A stretch of 64,000 nt of DNA from G963664115 sp965263045 (GTDB lineage Bacteria; Acidobacteriota; Terriglobia; 20CM-2-55-15), in NCBI GenBank assembly GCA_965263045.1, contig CBDHGK010000041.1, positions 2,976,001 through 3,040,000 on the forward strand, written 5' to 3'. The position numbers were made by a program, and so were the translations under genes. Below are positions 52,691 to 60,543 of this stretch, one piece after another. How positions within the stretch are numbered: the stretch's first letter is position 1; each line of letters starts with the position of its first letter. The notes under the pieces were generated by a model. The model was not told where the DNA came from. It made no database searches and saw only the letters and a list, made by a program, of their open reading frames with translations.

Positions 52691-53089
52691 CTTGTGGAAT
52701 TTCTACAGTCCGATTCAGGCTCACTCGGAGAAGGCTTGTGGGCTTAGTGAAAGGTGTTCGGACAAGCCAGTTCACAAACCCTCTACGGGCAGGAGGCGCC
52801 GCAACTCTTCGTCCAGGCCTACTCCAGTTGGACGGGGGTTATTGTTTTTCCTATGCCCCCTCGCTTTCAACCGGATAAAGTATGTGGCGATGATTTCGAT
52901 CCGGTTTGGGCCGTTCTAGGGCCCGAATGGATCGCTTTCTACTCTTGGCCGACGATCGGAAACGGCCGAGACGCGCACGCCGCGGCTCGCAAGGCCAGAG
53001 TAGGGCTTTGGAGGGCCGCGTATTGCTCGCGGCGGTTCGGGGCGAAGCCCCGTCTAGTTTATTAAGTTCGGCTCACGAGCGAGGTTTGC
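52691..53089. other. Gene-free stretch upstream of the aldose dehydrogenase
   Basis: No gene is supported on either strand. GCGCGTATTGCTCGCGG-type GC-rich DNA near 53020 precedes the ribosome site GCGAGGTTTGC of the next gene. Confidence 0.35.
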
Positions 53090-54295
53090 ATGAGAATCAA
53101 ACGTTCCATTCGGTGCGCTGCGGCGTTGCTGCTCGGCATTGTCGCGCTCAGCCACGCTGGGCAGCAACCGCCGATCGGCGTACCGGTACCGCCGTTGGGT
53201 GCGGGACCATGGGTGTTCGATACAGGCGAGGGGCACAAGATCCGTGTCAGCGTCGTGACCAAGGGGCTCTCACATCCATGGGCCATCGCCTTCCTTCCCG
53301 GTGACGAGATGCTGATCACCGAGCGGGACGGTCGCCTGAGGGTCGTTCGAGCCGGAGTGCTCGACTCACAGTCCATCTCCGGCTTGCCTCAGGTCCGGAC
53401 CGACGGCAACGGGGGTCTCATGGATGTTGCCCTCCATCCCCGTTATGCCGAGAATCGCCTGGTCTATTTCACGTACACCAAACCGGTCAGAAGCGGCATG
53501 GGTGCTCCGGCGCTCGCGCGGGGCCGGCTCGAGGGGAACGAACTCGTCGATGTTGGAGACCTTCTCGTCACCGAGGCGCACGAGGGCAACTCGGGTCTCA
53601 ACGGCCGCGTCGCCTTCGGAAGTGACGGCAAGGTCTACATGTCCACGGGCGGCAGGTCCCAAAACGACGTTGAGAACCTCGCGCAAGATCCCATGAGCTT
53701 GCGCGGCAAGATCCTACGCCTTAACGACGATGGCTCCGTACCGGCAGACAACCCGTTCGTGGGCCACGCGGGCTATCGGCCGGAAATTTACAGCCTGGGA
53801 CATCGCAATACACTGGGCCTCATCGTCCACCCCGAAACCGGGATGCTCTGGCAACACGAAAACGGCCCCCTCGGCGGCGACGAGATCAACATCATTTTGC
53901 CCGGGCGCGATTACGGATGGCCGCTTCTGAGCTTCGGACGCGATTATTCAGGCCCGCGCATTTCCGAACATCCGACCCGCGAGGGATTAGAGTCGCCGCT
54001 CGTCGTGTGGCTGCCCAGCATCGCGGCCGCCGGCATGGCCGTCTACACCGGCGACCAGTTTCCGGCGTGGAGAGGCAATGTGTTCGTCGGTGCGATGCGC
54101 GAGGGCCGCATCCCGGGCACGGGCCACCTGCAGCGCATCGTGTTCAACGACAGGACAGAAGAGCTGCGACGCGAATCGATGTTGAGGGAGTTCAGGCAAC
54201 GCATCCGGGAAGTGCGCGAAGGGCCCGACGGGTTCCTGTACTTGCTCACGGACGAAGACGAAGGCGCGCTCCTGCGTATCGAGCCAGCCCCGTGA
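53090..54295 (+). CDS. PQQ-dependent aldose sugar dehydrogenase (soluble GDH family)
   Basis: The 401-residue protein has a signal peptide (RCAAALLLGIVALSHAGQQP). The six-bladed GSDH propeller shows VVTKGLSHPWAIAFLPGDEM, LITERDGRLRVV, EGNSGLNGRVAFGSDGKVYM, LGHRNTLGLIVHPETGMLWQ, HENGPLGGDEINIILPGRDY-GWP, and LESPLVVWLPSIAAAGMAVY. The catalytic His region and PQQ-contact arginines of this family are in place. It oxidises sugars in the periplasm with PQQ. It stands alone in plus orientation between two minus-strand kinase spacers. Confidence 0.92.
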   Translation: MRIKRSIRCAAALLLGIVALSHAGQQPPIGVPVPPLGAGPWVFDTGEGHKIRVSVVTKGLSHPWAIAFLPGDEMLITERDGRLRVVRAGVLDSQSISGLPQVRTDGNGGLMDVALHPRYAENRLVYFTYTKPVRSGMGAPALARGRLEGNELVDVGDLLVTEAHEGNSGLNGRVAFGSDGKVYMSTGGRSQNDVENLAQDPMSLRGKILRLNDDGSVPADNPFVGHAGYRPEIYSLGHRNTLGLIVHPETGMLWQHENGPLGGDEINIILPGRDYGWPLLSFGRDYSGPRISEHPTREGLESPLVVWLPSIAAAGMAVYTGDQFPAWRGNVFVGAMREGRIPGTGHLQRIVFNDRTEELRRESMLREFRQRIREVREGPDGFLYLLTDEDEGALLRIEPAP

Positions 54296-54360
54296 GCGTC
54301 CCGGACTACCGTCTCACCGGAAGTGGGTGTGTTTTCCGTCACCCATCGTCCTTCGATCAC

Positions 54361-54430
54361 ACCCGTAAATAAAACTACAGAAGGGACTTAGTGTCAATCT
54401 GCAAGGCACCTGCCTGGATCACCCCCAAAC
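54361..54430 (-). repeat. Kinase spacer repeat
   Basis: CCCGTAAATAAAACTACAG, AAGGGACTTAGTGTCAATC and GCACCTGCCTGGATCACCCC match 19630 and 23000. No kinase start is recognisable downstream on the minus strand. Confidence 0.6.
54369..54397 (-). promoter_or_regulatory. Kinase-repeat promoter with consensus -35
   Basis: On the minus strand it reads TTGACA, 17 bases, TTTTAT. This is a perfect -35 hexamer, the strongest-looking copy. It faces the 3' end of the aldose dehydrogenase gene. Confidence 0.6.
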
Positions 54431-54584
54431 CGGAAAGTAGAATCCCTCGAAAAACGGGACGTTCCGAGCAAATCCATATCTGCGGTCAGGCGACTATCCA
54501 TTCCAGTGGTTTTGTCGAGGCCCTTCTCAGGAAGGATACCGACGAGGATCGAGTGACATCGAATCGCGGGGTTCAGGCGAACGG

Positions 54585-54957
54585 CTAGCAGCCTGTGGCA
54601 GAAGTCTCGAGGGCCGCGTTACGGCCAAACGGGGCCGCATTCTAGGAGATCACACCGTGACGACACGACGTCGCGACGACGCTGTAATGCTCACTCATTG
54701 CGAGGAGTCGGGGACAACGAAGACGGCCCCGTTTCGCCGTAACCCTTTGGGCGCAGGGGGGCCACCGACGTTTCGAACGGAGGCCGCAGGCGCCCCACAG
54801 GCTTTGTCCGGTATTAAGTAAGGCGGGTCACGATGAAAAGACGGCGCCTGCGGCCTCGGTTTCAAACCTCGGTGGCCGCTCCTCACTTCGCGCCTGCAAC
54901 CCGAAGACCCCTGAGCGCGGCCTTTGAGATTTATGCCTCTTCTGTCACGGGCTGCTA
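54585..54957. mobile_element. MITE-like element M4
   Basis: The 373-bp element is related to M3: CTAGCAGCCTGTGGCAGAAG at the left and CTGTCACGGGCTGCTAG at the right, sharing GTTACGGCCAAACGGGGCCG and CCCGTTTCGCCGTAACCC. It has an extra ~100 bp in the middle containing an inverted GCCTGCGGCCTCGG block. The right CTAG coincides with the stop of a kinase 3' relic, as in M3. Confidence 0.75.
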
Positions 54958-55012
54958 GGACACGGGTACCCGTTGTTTCAGTGCATCAAACAAGACGTCC
55001 ATGAGTGGGAGC
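54954..55012 (-). pseudogene. Kinase 3'-end relic
   Basis: The minus strand reads LPLMDVLFDALKQRVPVS then TAG at 54954-54956. It is the downstream boundary of the amidohydrolase unit whose start relic is at 56311. From 55013 to 55208 there is only the short segment also seen at 25640. Confidence 0.6.
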
Positions 55013-55059
55013 TCACCCCGATAGATGAAAACATGCATTTTCGTGCTCCCGATACTGCG

Positions 55060-55135
55060 CCAGAGGGCCCGAAATGCGTGGACTGATTCTGAAGGGCTTA
55101 GACCATATTTTCGTAACAGTTCAGGACCAATCACC
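55060..55135 (-). repeat. Short segment repeated at 25640-25715
   Basis: The minus strand gives ELLRKYGLSPSESVHAFRAL, open into the kinase end at 55012. The 25640 copy is broken by a stop. It may represent a decayed C-terminal kinase segment. Confidence 0.35.
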
Positions 55136-55208
55136 AGTCTGGCAACAATGGGCCCAAGTCGAGAGTACCCTCACAAAGGGCGCTCGGAGTTGCTGCGCTC
55201 TGTCGAGT

Positions 55209-56264
55209 CTACAAATCGATCTTCAACAATCGCCTTAGGTTTCCTCCGAGGATCGCCTCTTTGTCCGCATCGCTCAAGAAGTTGGCATCTACGATCAAAT
55301 CCACGGTATCGGGCCAGACGAACGGCTGATCGGATCCGTAGACGATCTGGCTGACGCCCATCTCGGCCACCAGATGTCGCAGCGCCTCTGACGAGAAGAC
55401 CATCGAGTCGGCCATGATCTGCTCCCTCAAGTACGCACTCGGCTGCTTCAGATTCTTGCAGTTGGCGTTGCCCCGAGCGCAAGCGACCTCAGTGCGGCCG
55501 AAGTAGGATGGCAGGAATCCGCCGCCGTGCGCCCCACAGACCCTGAGTCCCGGGAAGCGATCGAACACGCCCTCGAAGATCAGGTTCGTCAGGAACACCG
55601 TGGTCTCGAGCGGATTGCCGATGATGTTGCCCTGATTACCGACCTCGGGCAGCCCCGCTTCCCGGAGAACGGTGGCGGCGTTGTCTGGATGCATGAACAC
55701 GGGCACGCCGAGCTCCTCGGCTTTGGCCCAGAACGGATCATACTTGGCCAGGGCGTTCGACTCGCCAAGCACCGTTCCACCCACAGACGCGCCACGGTGG
55801 CCTAACTCGTTGACCGCGTAATCCAATTGCTCCGCGGCGAGCTCGGGATGCTGCAGCGCCACGGATGAGAGTGCGACAAACCTGTCGGGGTGCATCGCGC
55901 ACCATTCGGCGAGGCTCTCGTCATGGATGCGGACGATCTCGGCCGCGAGGCTGGGATCGGTCGCGTACCACCAGTATTGATTGATACTGAGTGCCTGGAT
56001 ATCGATACCGCGCGCGTCCATCTCTTCCAAACGGTCTGGCCCCAGGACGGTACGGCGTCCCTCAGGAGCCGCGTTCGGAAGTCTGGCCCGGAGCTCGTCA
56101 TGAAAGGCACAGTGAGCGTGAATGTCGACGACCGTCGTCGGTCGTCCGCCAACAAACACTTCCTTGCGAGGGGTCTGAGCCCGGGCGCCGAACGCGCCGC
56201 CCATCAGCAGGGTCCCAGCCCCCGCGTAACCGACGCTTCTTAAGAAGTCTCTACGATTTGCCAT
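55209..56264 (-). CDS. Tat-exported amidohydrolase (ACMSD-like decarboxylase group)
   Basis: The 351-residue protein begins with a twin-arginine signal (ANRRDFLRSVGYAGAGTLLM). The amidohydrolase-2 fold shows TVVDIHAHCAFHDE (metal-binding HxH), ALSINQYWWYATDP, VFMHPDNAATVLREAGLPEV, LRVCGAHGGGFLPSYFGR and VYGSDQPFVWPDTVD (catalytic Asp). Relatives decarboxylate or hydrolyse aromatic acids. Export by Tat suits a metal-loaded fold. Its ribosome site GGGAGG sits inside the first codons of a kinase relic (ATG 56311), so it uses the kinase promoter. Confidence 0.9.
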   Translation of the reverse strand: MANRRDFLRSVGYAGAGTLLMGGAFGARAQTPRKEVFVGGRPTTVVDIHAHCAFHDELRARLPNAAPEGRRTVLGPDRLEEMDARGIDIQALSINQYWWYATDPSLAAEIVRIHDESLAEWCAMHPDRFVALSSVALQHPELAAEQLDYAVNELGHRGASVGGTVLGESNALAKYDPFWAKAEELGVPVFMHPDNAATVLREAGLPEVGNQGNIIGNPLETTVFLTNLIFEGVFDRFPGLRVCGAHGGGFLPSYFGRTEVACARGNANCKNLKQPSAYLREQIMADSMVFSSEALRHLVAEMGVSQIVYGSDQPFVWPDTVDLIVDANFLSDADKEAILGGNLRRLLKIDL

Positions 56265-56276
56265 GAGGGTCCTCCC

Positions 56277-56311
56277 ATTTCGTAATGGCCGAGTTTGGTG
56301 CCAGATTCCAT
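56277..56311 (-). pseudogene. Kinase 5'-end relic H fused to the amidohydrolase leader
   Basis: From ATG 56311: MESGTKLGHYEMGGP, after which the cargo ribosome site and ATG 56264 follow. The junction is at kinase codon ~12, the same as in the amidase unit at 5335. Confidence 0.75.
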
Positions 56312-56400
56312 TGTGTGAATGAGACTACATGTCGGATTTCAGGTCAATGAATCAGTCACATGGAAGTGCAGGCACGACGTTACAGGCATGTGGAGTTTCT
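56312..56400 (-). repeat. Kinase spacer repeat
   Basis: TTTCAGGTCAATGAATCAG, TCACATGGAAGTGCAGGC and GTTACAGGCATGTGGAG give the short form of the repeat, closest to 5345-5430. From 56401 to 56676 nothing further is recognised. Confidence 0.65.
56319..56347 (-). promoter_or_regulatory. Kinase-repeat promoter upstream of the amidohydrolase
   Basis: On the minus strand it reads TTGACC, 17 bases, TCTCAT, ending 7 bases before the relic ATG at 56311. It is the only promoter candidate for the amidohydrolase. Confidence 0.7.
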
Positions 56401-56676
56401 CCCGTCAGCCGATCCAGCGTGGCGATCCGGTGGACCAGTAGGGTGATGAGGTCGCGCATCGAGACGTCCCAGCGACTCCTCCCAGGATCACAAGACTTGA
56501 TATCTCAGCGGATTGCGGGACAGTCTGATAATTGGCCTCCCACAGGTTCCTATTTCGACCTTGACAGGGACCCGCACCTTGATGCTCCATAAGGGTGAAC
56601 TTTCCTAAACGAGAAGAAGCGGTGGCGTGATCTTCTTGTGAAATAATCTTTTTCATAGAGAAGGGTCGTTGGCCTC

Positions 56677-57438
56677 TTGGACATAGCTGCTCAACGTCAA
56701 GCGCTCCTGACGGTTGCCATTGCTACTGTGCTGTTGGCGGTGGCCGGATATCACCCCATTGATCTTGACGCTCAGTCTCCGGGATCCGTAAGTGACGTTC
56801 CTGATCTCTCGGGGAACTGGGAGAGGAGAGGGAGCGTCGGACAGGATGATCCTGTCCGCCTGACGGCCCGAGCCATTGGATTTCGGGAGATGTTCGACGA
56901 GGTACTGGCGCCGAGATATGACTGCCGGCCGGCCACAGCACCCGTCATCATTCGTGACCCCTACAACTTTCAAATCGAGCAGCAGGCGAACCGGGTGCTT
57001 CTCCGCTATGAGAAGGATGACGTCGTTCGTACCGTCTGGCTGGAGGGGTACGGCCATCCGACACCAGGTCCGACTGGTTTCACCATGCAAGGGCACTCGA
57101 TCGGTCGGTACGACGGTGACAGCCTGGTGATCGAGACCACGAAGTTTGATTTTGATCCGAACGGGCACGTCAACTCGGGGAACGTGGCCTCCTCGACGCT
57201 GAAGAAGGTGAGCGAGCGATATTGGCGCGTCGGCGACCGTTTGAGAGTGGAGGTGGTCGCCGAGGATCCGCTCATTCTGCTGGAGCCCTATGGTTTCGTT
57301 TACGAATGGGGACCTACCGAGACAGCGTTGGCGGAGTACAACTGCGTCCCGGAGGAGGCGAGGTTCCCGGCGCAATTCTTCCCTTCGAAGTACCGGGATC
57401 CGGACTGGGTTCGGCTGCCACAGAGTGACTCGCCGTAG
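56677..57438 (+). CDS. Secreted WEGDT-family protein, short subfamily
   Basis: TTG 56677 is the most upstream start; no ATG with a ribosome site precedes the hydrophobic segment LLTVAIATVLLAVAGY. The ~253-residue protein has VPDLSGNWERRGSVG, FREMFDEVLAPRYDCRPATA, DDVVRTVWLEGYGHP, HSIGRYDGDSLVIETTKFDF and KVSERYWRVGDRLRVEVVAE, ending FPSKYRDPD. It is a clear paralog of 31560-32306. A DUF6152 gene follows after 72 bases. Confidence 0.77.
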   Translation: MDIAAQRQALLTVAIATVLLAVAGYHPIDLDAQSPGSVSDVPDLSGNWERRGSVGQDDPVRLTARAIGFREMFDEVLAPRYDCRPATAPVIIRDPYNFQIEQQANRVLLRYEKDDVVRTVWLEGYGHPTPGPTGFTMQGHSIGRYDGDSLVIETTKFDFDPNGHVNSGNVASSTLKKVSERYWRVGDRLRVEVVAEDPLILLEPYGFVYEWGPTETALAEYNCVPEEARFPAQFFPSKYRDPDWVRLPQSDSP

Positions 57439-57510
57439 TTCCGTGAGGGGGTGTCGATCGTCAACGCTGCACGCGTCGGGTCTATACCTGAGCTAGGGGA
57501 GGTCAGCAAG

Positions 57511-57945
57511 ATGAGATCCTGGTTATCAACAACATTTGCGGCGAGCGTCACCGCCTCAATCCTCGTCGCGGGTGCGCTCGTGTTGCCCTCGGATGCTTTC
57601 GCTCACCACAGTCAGCAGTACTTCGATACCGAGACCATCGTCACAGTCCAGGGTCGACTGACCCGTCTCGACTGGCGGAATCCCCATGTGTATATCTACG
57701 TCGAGGTGACGGAGGCAAACGGCGACACGGTCGACTGGAGAATCGAAACACATCCTGTGCGCGTCATGCTGGGCGGGGGCTGGACGGAGGACTCGCTGAG
57801 GCCCGGAGAGCAGGTCACCGTCGAAGCTCACCCCGTCAAGAACGCACAGACTACGCAGAGATATGCGCGGCTCGCCCGGGTCACTAGAGAGGACGGTACC
57901 GTCCTGATGCAGCCCACAGGGGGCGGCCGCCTCGTCGCGCAATGA
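57511..57945 (+). CDS. DUF6152 secreted protein
   Basis: The start is ATG 57511 (GGGGAGG 8 bases before it). The 144-residue product has a signal peptide ending PSDAFAHHSQQYFD, then VTVQGRLTRLDWRNPHVYIY, RVMLGGGWTEDSLRPGEQVT and AHPVKNAQTTQRYARLARVT. It forms a pair with 56677. Downstream DNA (57946-58218) holds no supported gene. Confidence 0.83.
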   Translation: MRSWLSTTFAASVTASILVAGALVLPSDAFAHHSQQYFDTETIVTVQGRLTRLDWRNPHVYIYVEVTEANGDTVDWRIETHPVRVMLGGGWTEDSLRPGEQVTVEAHPVKNAQTTQRYARLARVTREDGTVLMQPTGGGRLVAQ

Positions 57946-58218
57946 GCGGGCAGATTGGCCATGCGAATCCGGATGCCGACTGACGGGCTCTGCATGGGGC
58001 ACAAACGTTGTCAGGCCTTTGGGCCCTCGGGCGAAGCACACCGAACCTTCACTGGATTGCCGATGAGTTCTCCCGCCTCCAGGTCCAAGCGACGTGCGTT
58101 GAGTCTGGCCAGGCTGACAAACTCCATCCAGCTGTGCGGAAGAACTTCTCGAGGGTAGGCGGGCGTTTAGAATGAATGTCGGCGTCGGACAGTTGCAGAG
58201 GGCCTTCTTCGACCGTCG

Positions 58219-58623
58219 CTATTCAACACGCTCCCACGTCAGCCGGGAACCGCTTCCGACGGGAATCAGTGTCACCCGGCCTCGGGGACCAAACTCATAC
58301 CTACGCACAAACGGGGCGTTGAAATCCGGGTTGATCGATCCTGTCCGGTGGTGTGTTACGGTTTGTGCGTCTTCATCGATGGTCCACCTGCCAAAGTACG
58401 CTACATAGCCCGTGAGTATCGCTTTCGCTTCGTCCGGCGTCGGTGCGCCCACGTATTGAGGTCGTGACCTGTCCGGCATTATCTGTACAGACATATTTCC
58501 ACTTGCGTCGTAGACGATGAATCCCGTTGGACTCGGACCCTGATTTGGAACTTGTTGCCCTTGCGAATCCACCCATGAGACGAGCCTCCACATTCCAGTA
58601 AATCGTTCAGCCGTCTCACTAGG
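58219..58623 (-). pseudogene. Lipocalin-like protein gene split by two insertion elements
   Basis: The surviving frame (PSETAERFTGMWRLVSWVDS, GFIVYDASGNMSVQIMPDRS, YFGRWTIDEDAQTVTHH, FVRRYEFGPRGRVTLIPV) is a lipocalin-like domain of the Lipocalin_5 type. Its 5' part is elsewhere. Excising both IS elements and one copy of each duplication joins 62308-62280, 60539-60476 and this piece into one frame. The restored N-terminus is MLLFLRVSLTSGLLTALSFL then APSGFAQEFV, a perfect signal peptide. The restored protein is ~164 residues. As it stands the gene can only start inside IS sequence, without its signal. Confidence 0.88.
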
Positions 58624-60475
58624 CCCAAAACAAGCGCATAACCAGTGGACAAACGGCCGGTTCACGGCCGTAAAATTGGAGGCATAAGCTCCCGTTCCCA
58701 GATCGCTTTTTCCAGGTATGCGGTTCGTGTTGTATCTGTTTCAGTTGCCGCCTCGCCGTGTCTGTTTGAAGGGTTGAAAGAAACCGGGACCTCGACCGCC
58801 CGGGCTCAGATCCATGATCGGGTCAGCATCGCAGAGGTTGACGCAACACATCCACGGCACGAAACAAGACTGGCAACCACGGGTTCCAGGCCATCAGCCG
58901 GAAGACGATGCGCCGACCAGTACGCACGAGCTGGCAAGGCACGAGCATGAAGGCGTTCAGGAACGTTTTGAACTCCATGCGTAGCACGGTCTGCTTCTCG
59001 GCCTGATACTTCTGGCCCCAACGTCCGGTTTCGGGCAGCAATAACGCAAACCACGCCTTCAGTGTCCAGGCCAGTGAGGCCATCACCATGTAGGCCCAGT
59101 TGCTGGTCTGATCCCCGACCGGCATCCCCAAGGCGTGTACGCCGTTCTTGAGCTGCTCAATAAGATTCTCTTGATTGCACCGTTGATTCGCACGCATCAC
59201 GATCTGGTCCGCAGGATCCGCACGGTTGGTAATGTAGAAGAAGTACCGGATGTCGTCGAACAACACCTGCGCCCCTTTGGCCACCGACAGATTCTTTCGC
59301 ACCACAACGACGCGGTAGTCCCGATCGCAGGCTCCGGGCCGATACGCAAACTCGGCCACATCCTCGCCCCGCAAGCGGATATTCTCAAAGTCACGCTCCC
59401 GAACGATCCGTTCCTTGACCTTGTCGGGACGCTGGCGGGGTTGGCTGGCTACCTCGTACTTGGCGGGACGTTCCAGGCGCGCCCAGCAGTCCGGCTCCAA
59501 TTGGTCGGCCCGGGCCACCAGGTTTTTCATCGCGTCGATGCCGAAGATGAAGCCCACGCCCTGGTCGTCCCATCCATCCAAATACCGGGTCTGGCTGAAG
59601 TCGGTGTCCCCGCGCAGCAGGATCTGATCGAACCCCGCACGCTGGCACAACGCGATTGCCTGATCGAACCGTTTGGCCGCTCCCTCATGCGAGGGCCGGT
59701 TGCCGCTCCGGTTCACCAGGTATAACGGTTCGGCCGTGTTCGCCAGCGAAATCAACAGTGGGTGATAACCCCATGTCCCGTCGTAGGCCACGTCCATCCC
59801 GTCTTTGCATTCTCCGGTGGTTGGGGCCAATGTCCCGTCCGCCTCCAGAACCGCTTCCTCGAAAAACGCATCGGGCTGCTGGCGCCAGACTTTCAGCCGC
59901 ACTTTATTGAACGTGTCCATCAGCGACTCCACGTCGTCTTCCTCAAATCGCCGGCAGAAGTCTCCCGCCGTGGTCGGATCCGGAATCCGCTGTGCTCCCA
60001 ACGCGTCCAGATACACTTCGTCATTGCGCCGCAGTTCGATATCTTCCATACACGTGCCCCCACTCAACGCGTTGTAGGCGATGTTCAACACGTGATCCGA
60101 TTCCTGGTAGGGCAGATGCCGCTTCAGCACATGCACGTCCTTGTCGATGGCTTCGATCAGTCCGGTCCGCCGCGCCACCTGATGCATCATTCCGATGCCG
60201 CCCACCGACAGACCCCTCATCCGGTCTCCCATCTCGTACCGGATGTTGCGCGCCGACAGCATCGGCTTCGCCTGATCTTTCCAATTCCGATCCCCAAGCC
60301 GACGCTCAATTCGCCGCTTGCGGTTCCTCATGTTCTTGCGCGTATAATCGTTCATCTGAAATGCCTCCTTCTCCAAAGAATCTGTCCAAGGTTTTTTTCG
60401 CACGGAGAGGGGGCATTTCGGGTACTTCGGCGGTTATTCCACTTTCAATTCCTCATCAATCACGCTTGTTCAGGG
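58624..60475 (-). mobile_element. IS1380-type element with 510-residue transposase
   Basis: The ends CCCAAAACAAGCGCATAAC (58624) and, inverted, CCCTGAACAAGCGTGATTG (to 60475) are flanked by the direct repeat ACTAGG at 58618-58623 and 60476-60481. It inserted within the signal-peptide end of the lipocalin gene. It is 1852 bp with one gene. Confidence 0.85.
58823..60355 (-). CDS. IS1380-family transposase, 510 residues
   Basis: ATG 60355 is chosen (AAGGAGG 8 bases before it). Features of the family: basic N-terminus (NDYTRKNMRNRKRRIERRLG), ARRTGLIEAIDKDVHVLKRH, DPTTAGDFCRRFEEDDVESL, AVLEADGTLAPTTGECKDGM (first Asp), ILLRGDTDFSQTRYLDGW (second Asp) and the C-terminal RCNQENLIEQLKNGVHALGM with the catalytic Glu. 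It is only distantly related to the 471-residue IS1380 transposase beside it. It appears intact. Confidence 0.93.
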   Translation of the reverse strand: MNDYTRKNMRNRKRRIERRLGDRNWKDQAKPMLSARNIRYEMGDRMRGLSVGGIGMMHQVARRTGLIEAIDKDVHVLKRHLPYQESDHVLNIAYNALSGGTCMEDIELRRNDEVYLDALGAQRIPDPTTAGDFCRRFEEDDVESLMDTFNKVRLKVWRQQPDAFFEEAVLEADGTLAPTTGECKDGMDVAYDGTWGYHPLLISLANTAEPLYLVNRSGNRPSHEGAAKRFDQAIALCQRAGFDQILLRGDTDFSQTRYLDGWDDQGVGFIFGIDAMKNLVARADQLEPDCWARLERPAKYEVASQPRQRPDKVKERIVRERDFENIRLRGEDVAEFAYRPGACDRDYRVVVVRKNLSVAKGAQVLFDDIRYFFYITNRADPADQIVMRANQRCNQENLIEQLKNGVHALGMPVGDQTSNWAYMVMASLAWTLKAWFALLLPETGRWGQKYQAEKQTVLRMEFKTFLNAFMLVPCQLVRTGRRIVFRLMAWNPWLPVLFRAVDVLRQPLRC

Positions 60476-60543
60476 ACTAGGCACGAACTCCTGGGCAAAC
60501 CCGCTGGGTGCTAGAAACGATAGGGCGGTCAGAAGGCCGCTAG

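Noticed and set aside
56653..57375. A 240-codon minus-strand frame
   Set aside because: It is opposite a WEGDT-family gene that has a paralog and a DUF6152 partner; the minus frame has no support.
58219..58665. The full 148-codon minus frame as a native lipocalin start
   Set aside because: The first 14 codons lie inside the IS end (58624-58665). The native signal peptide is recovered beyond both insertions.
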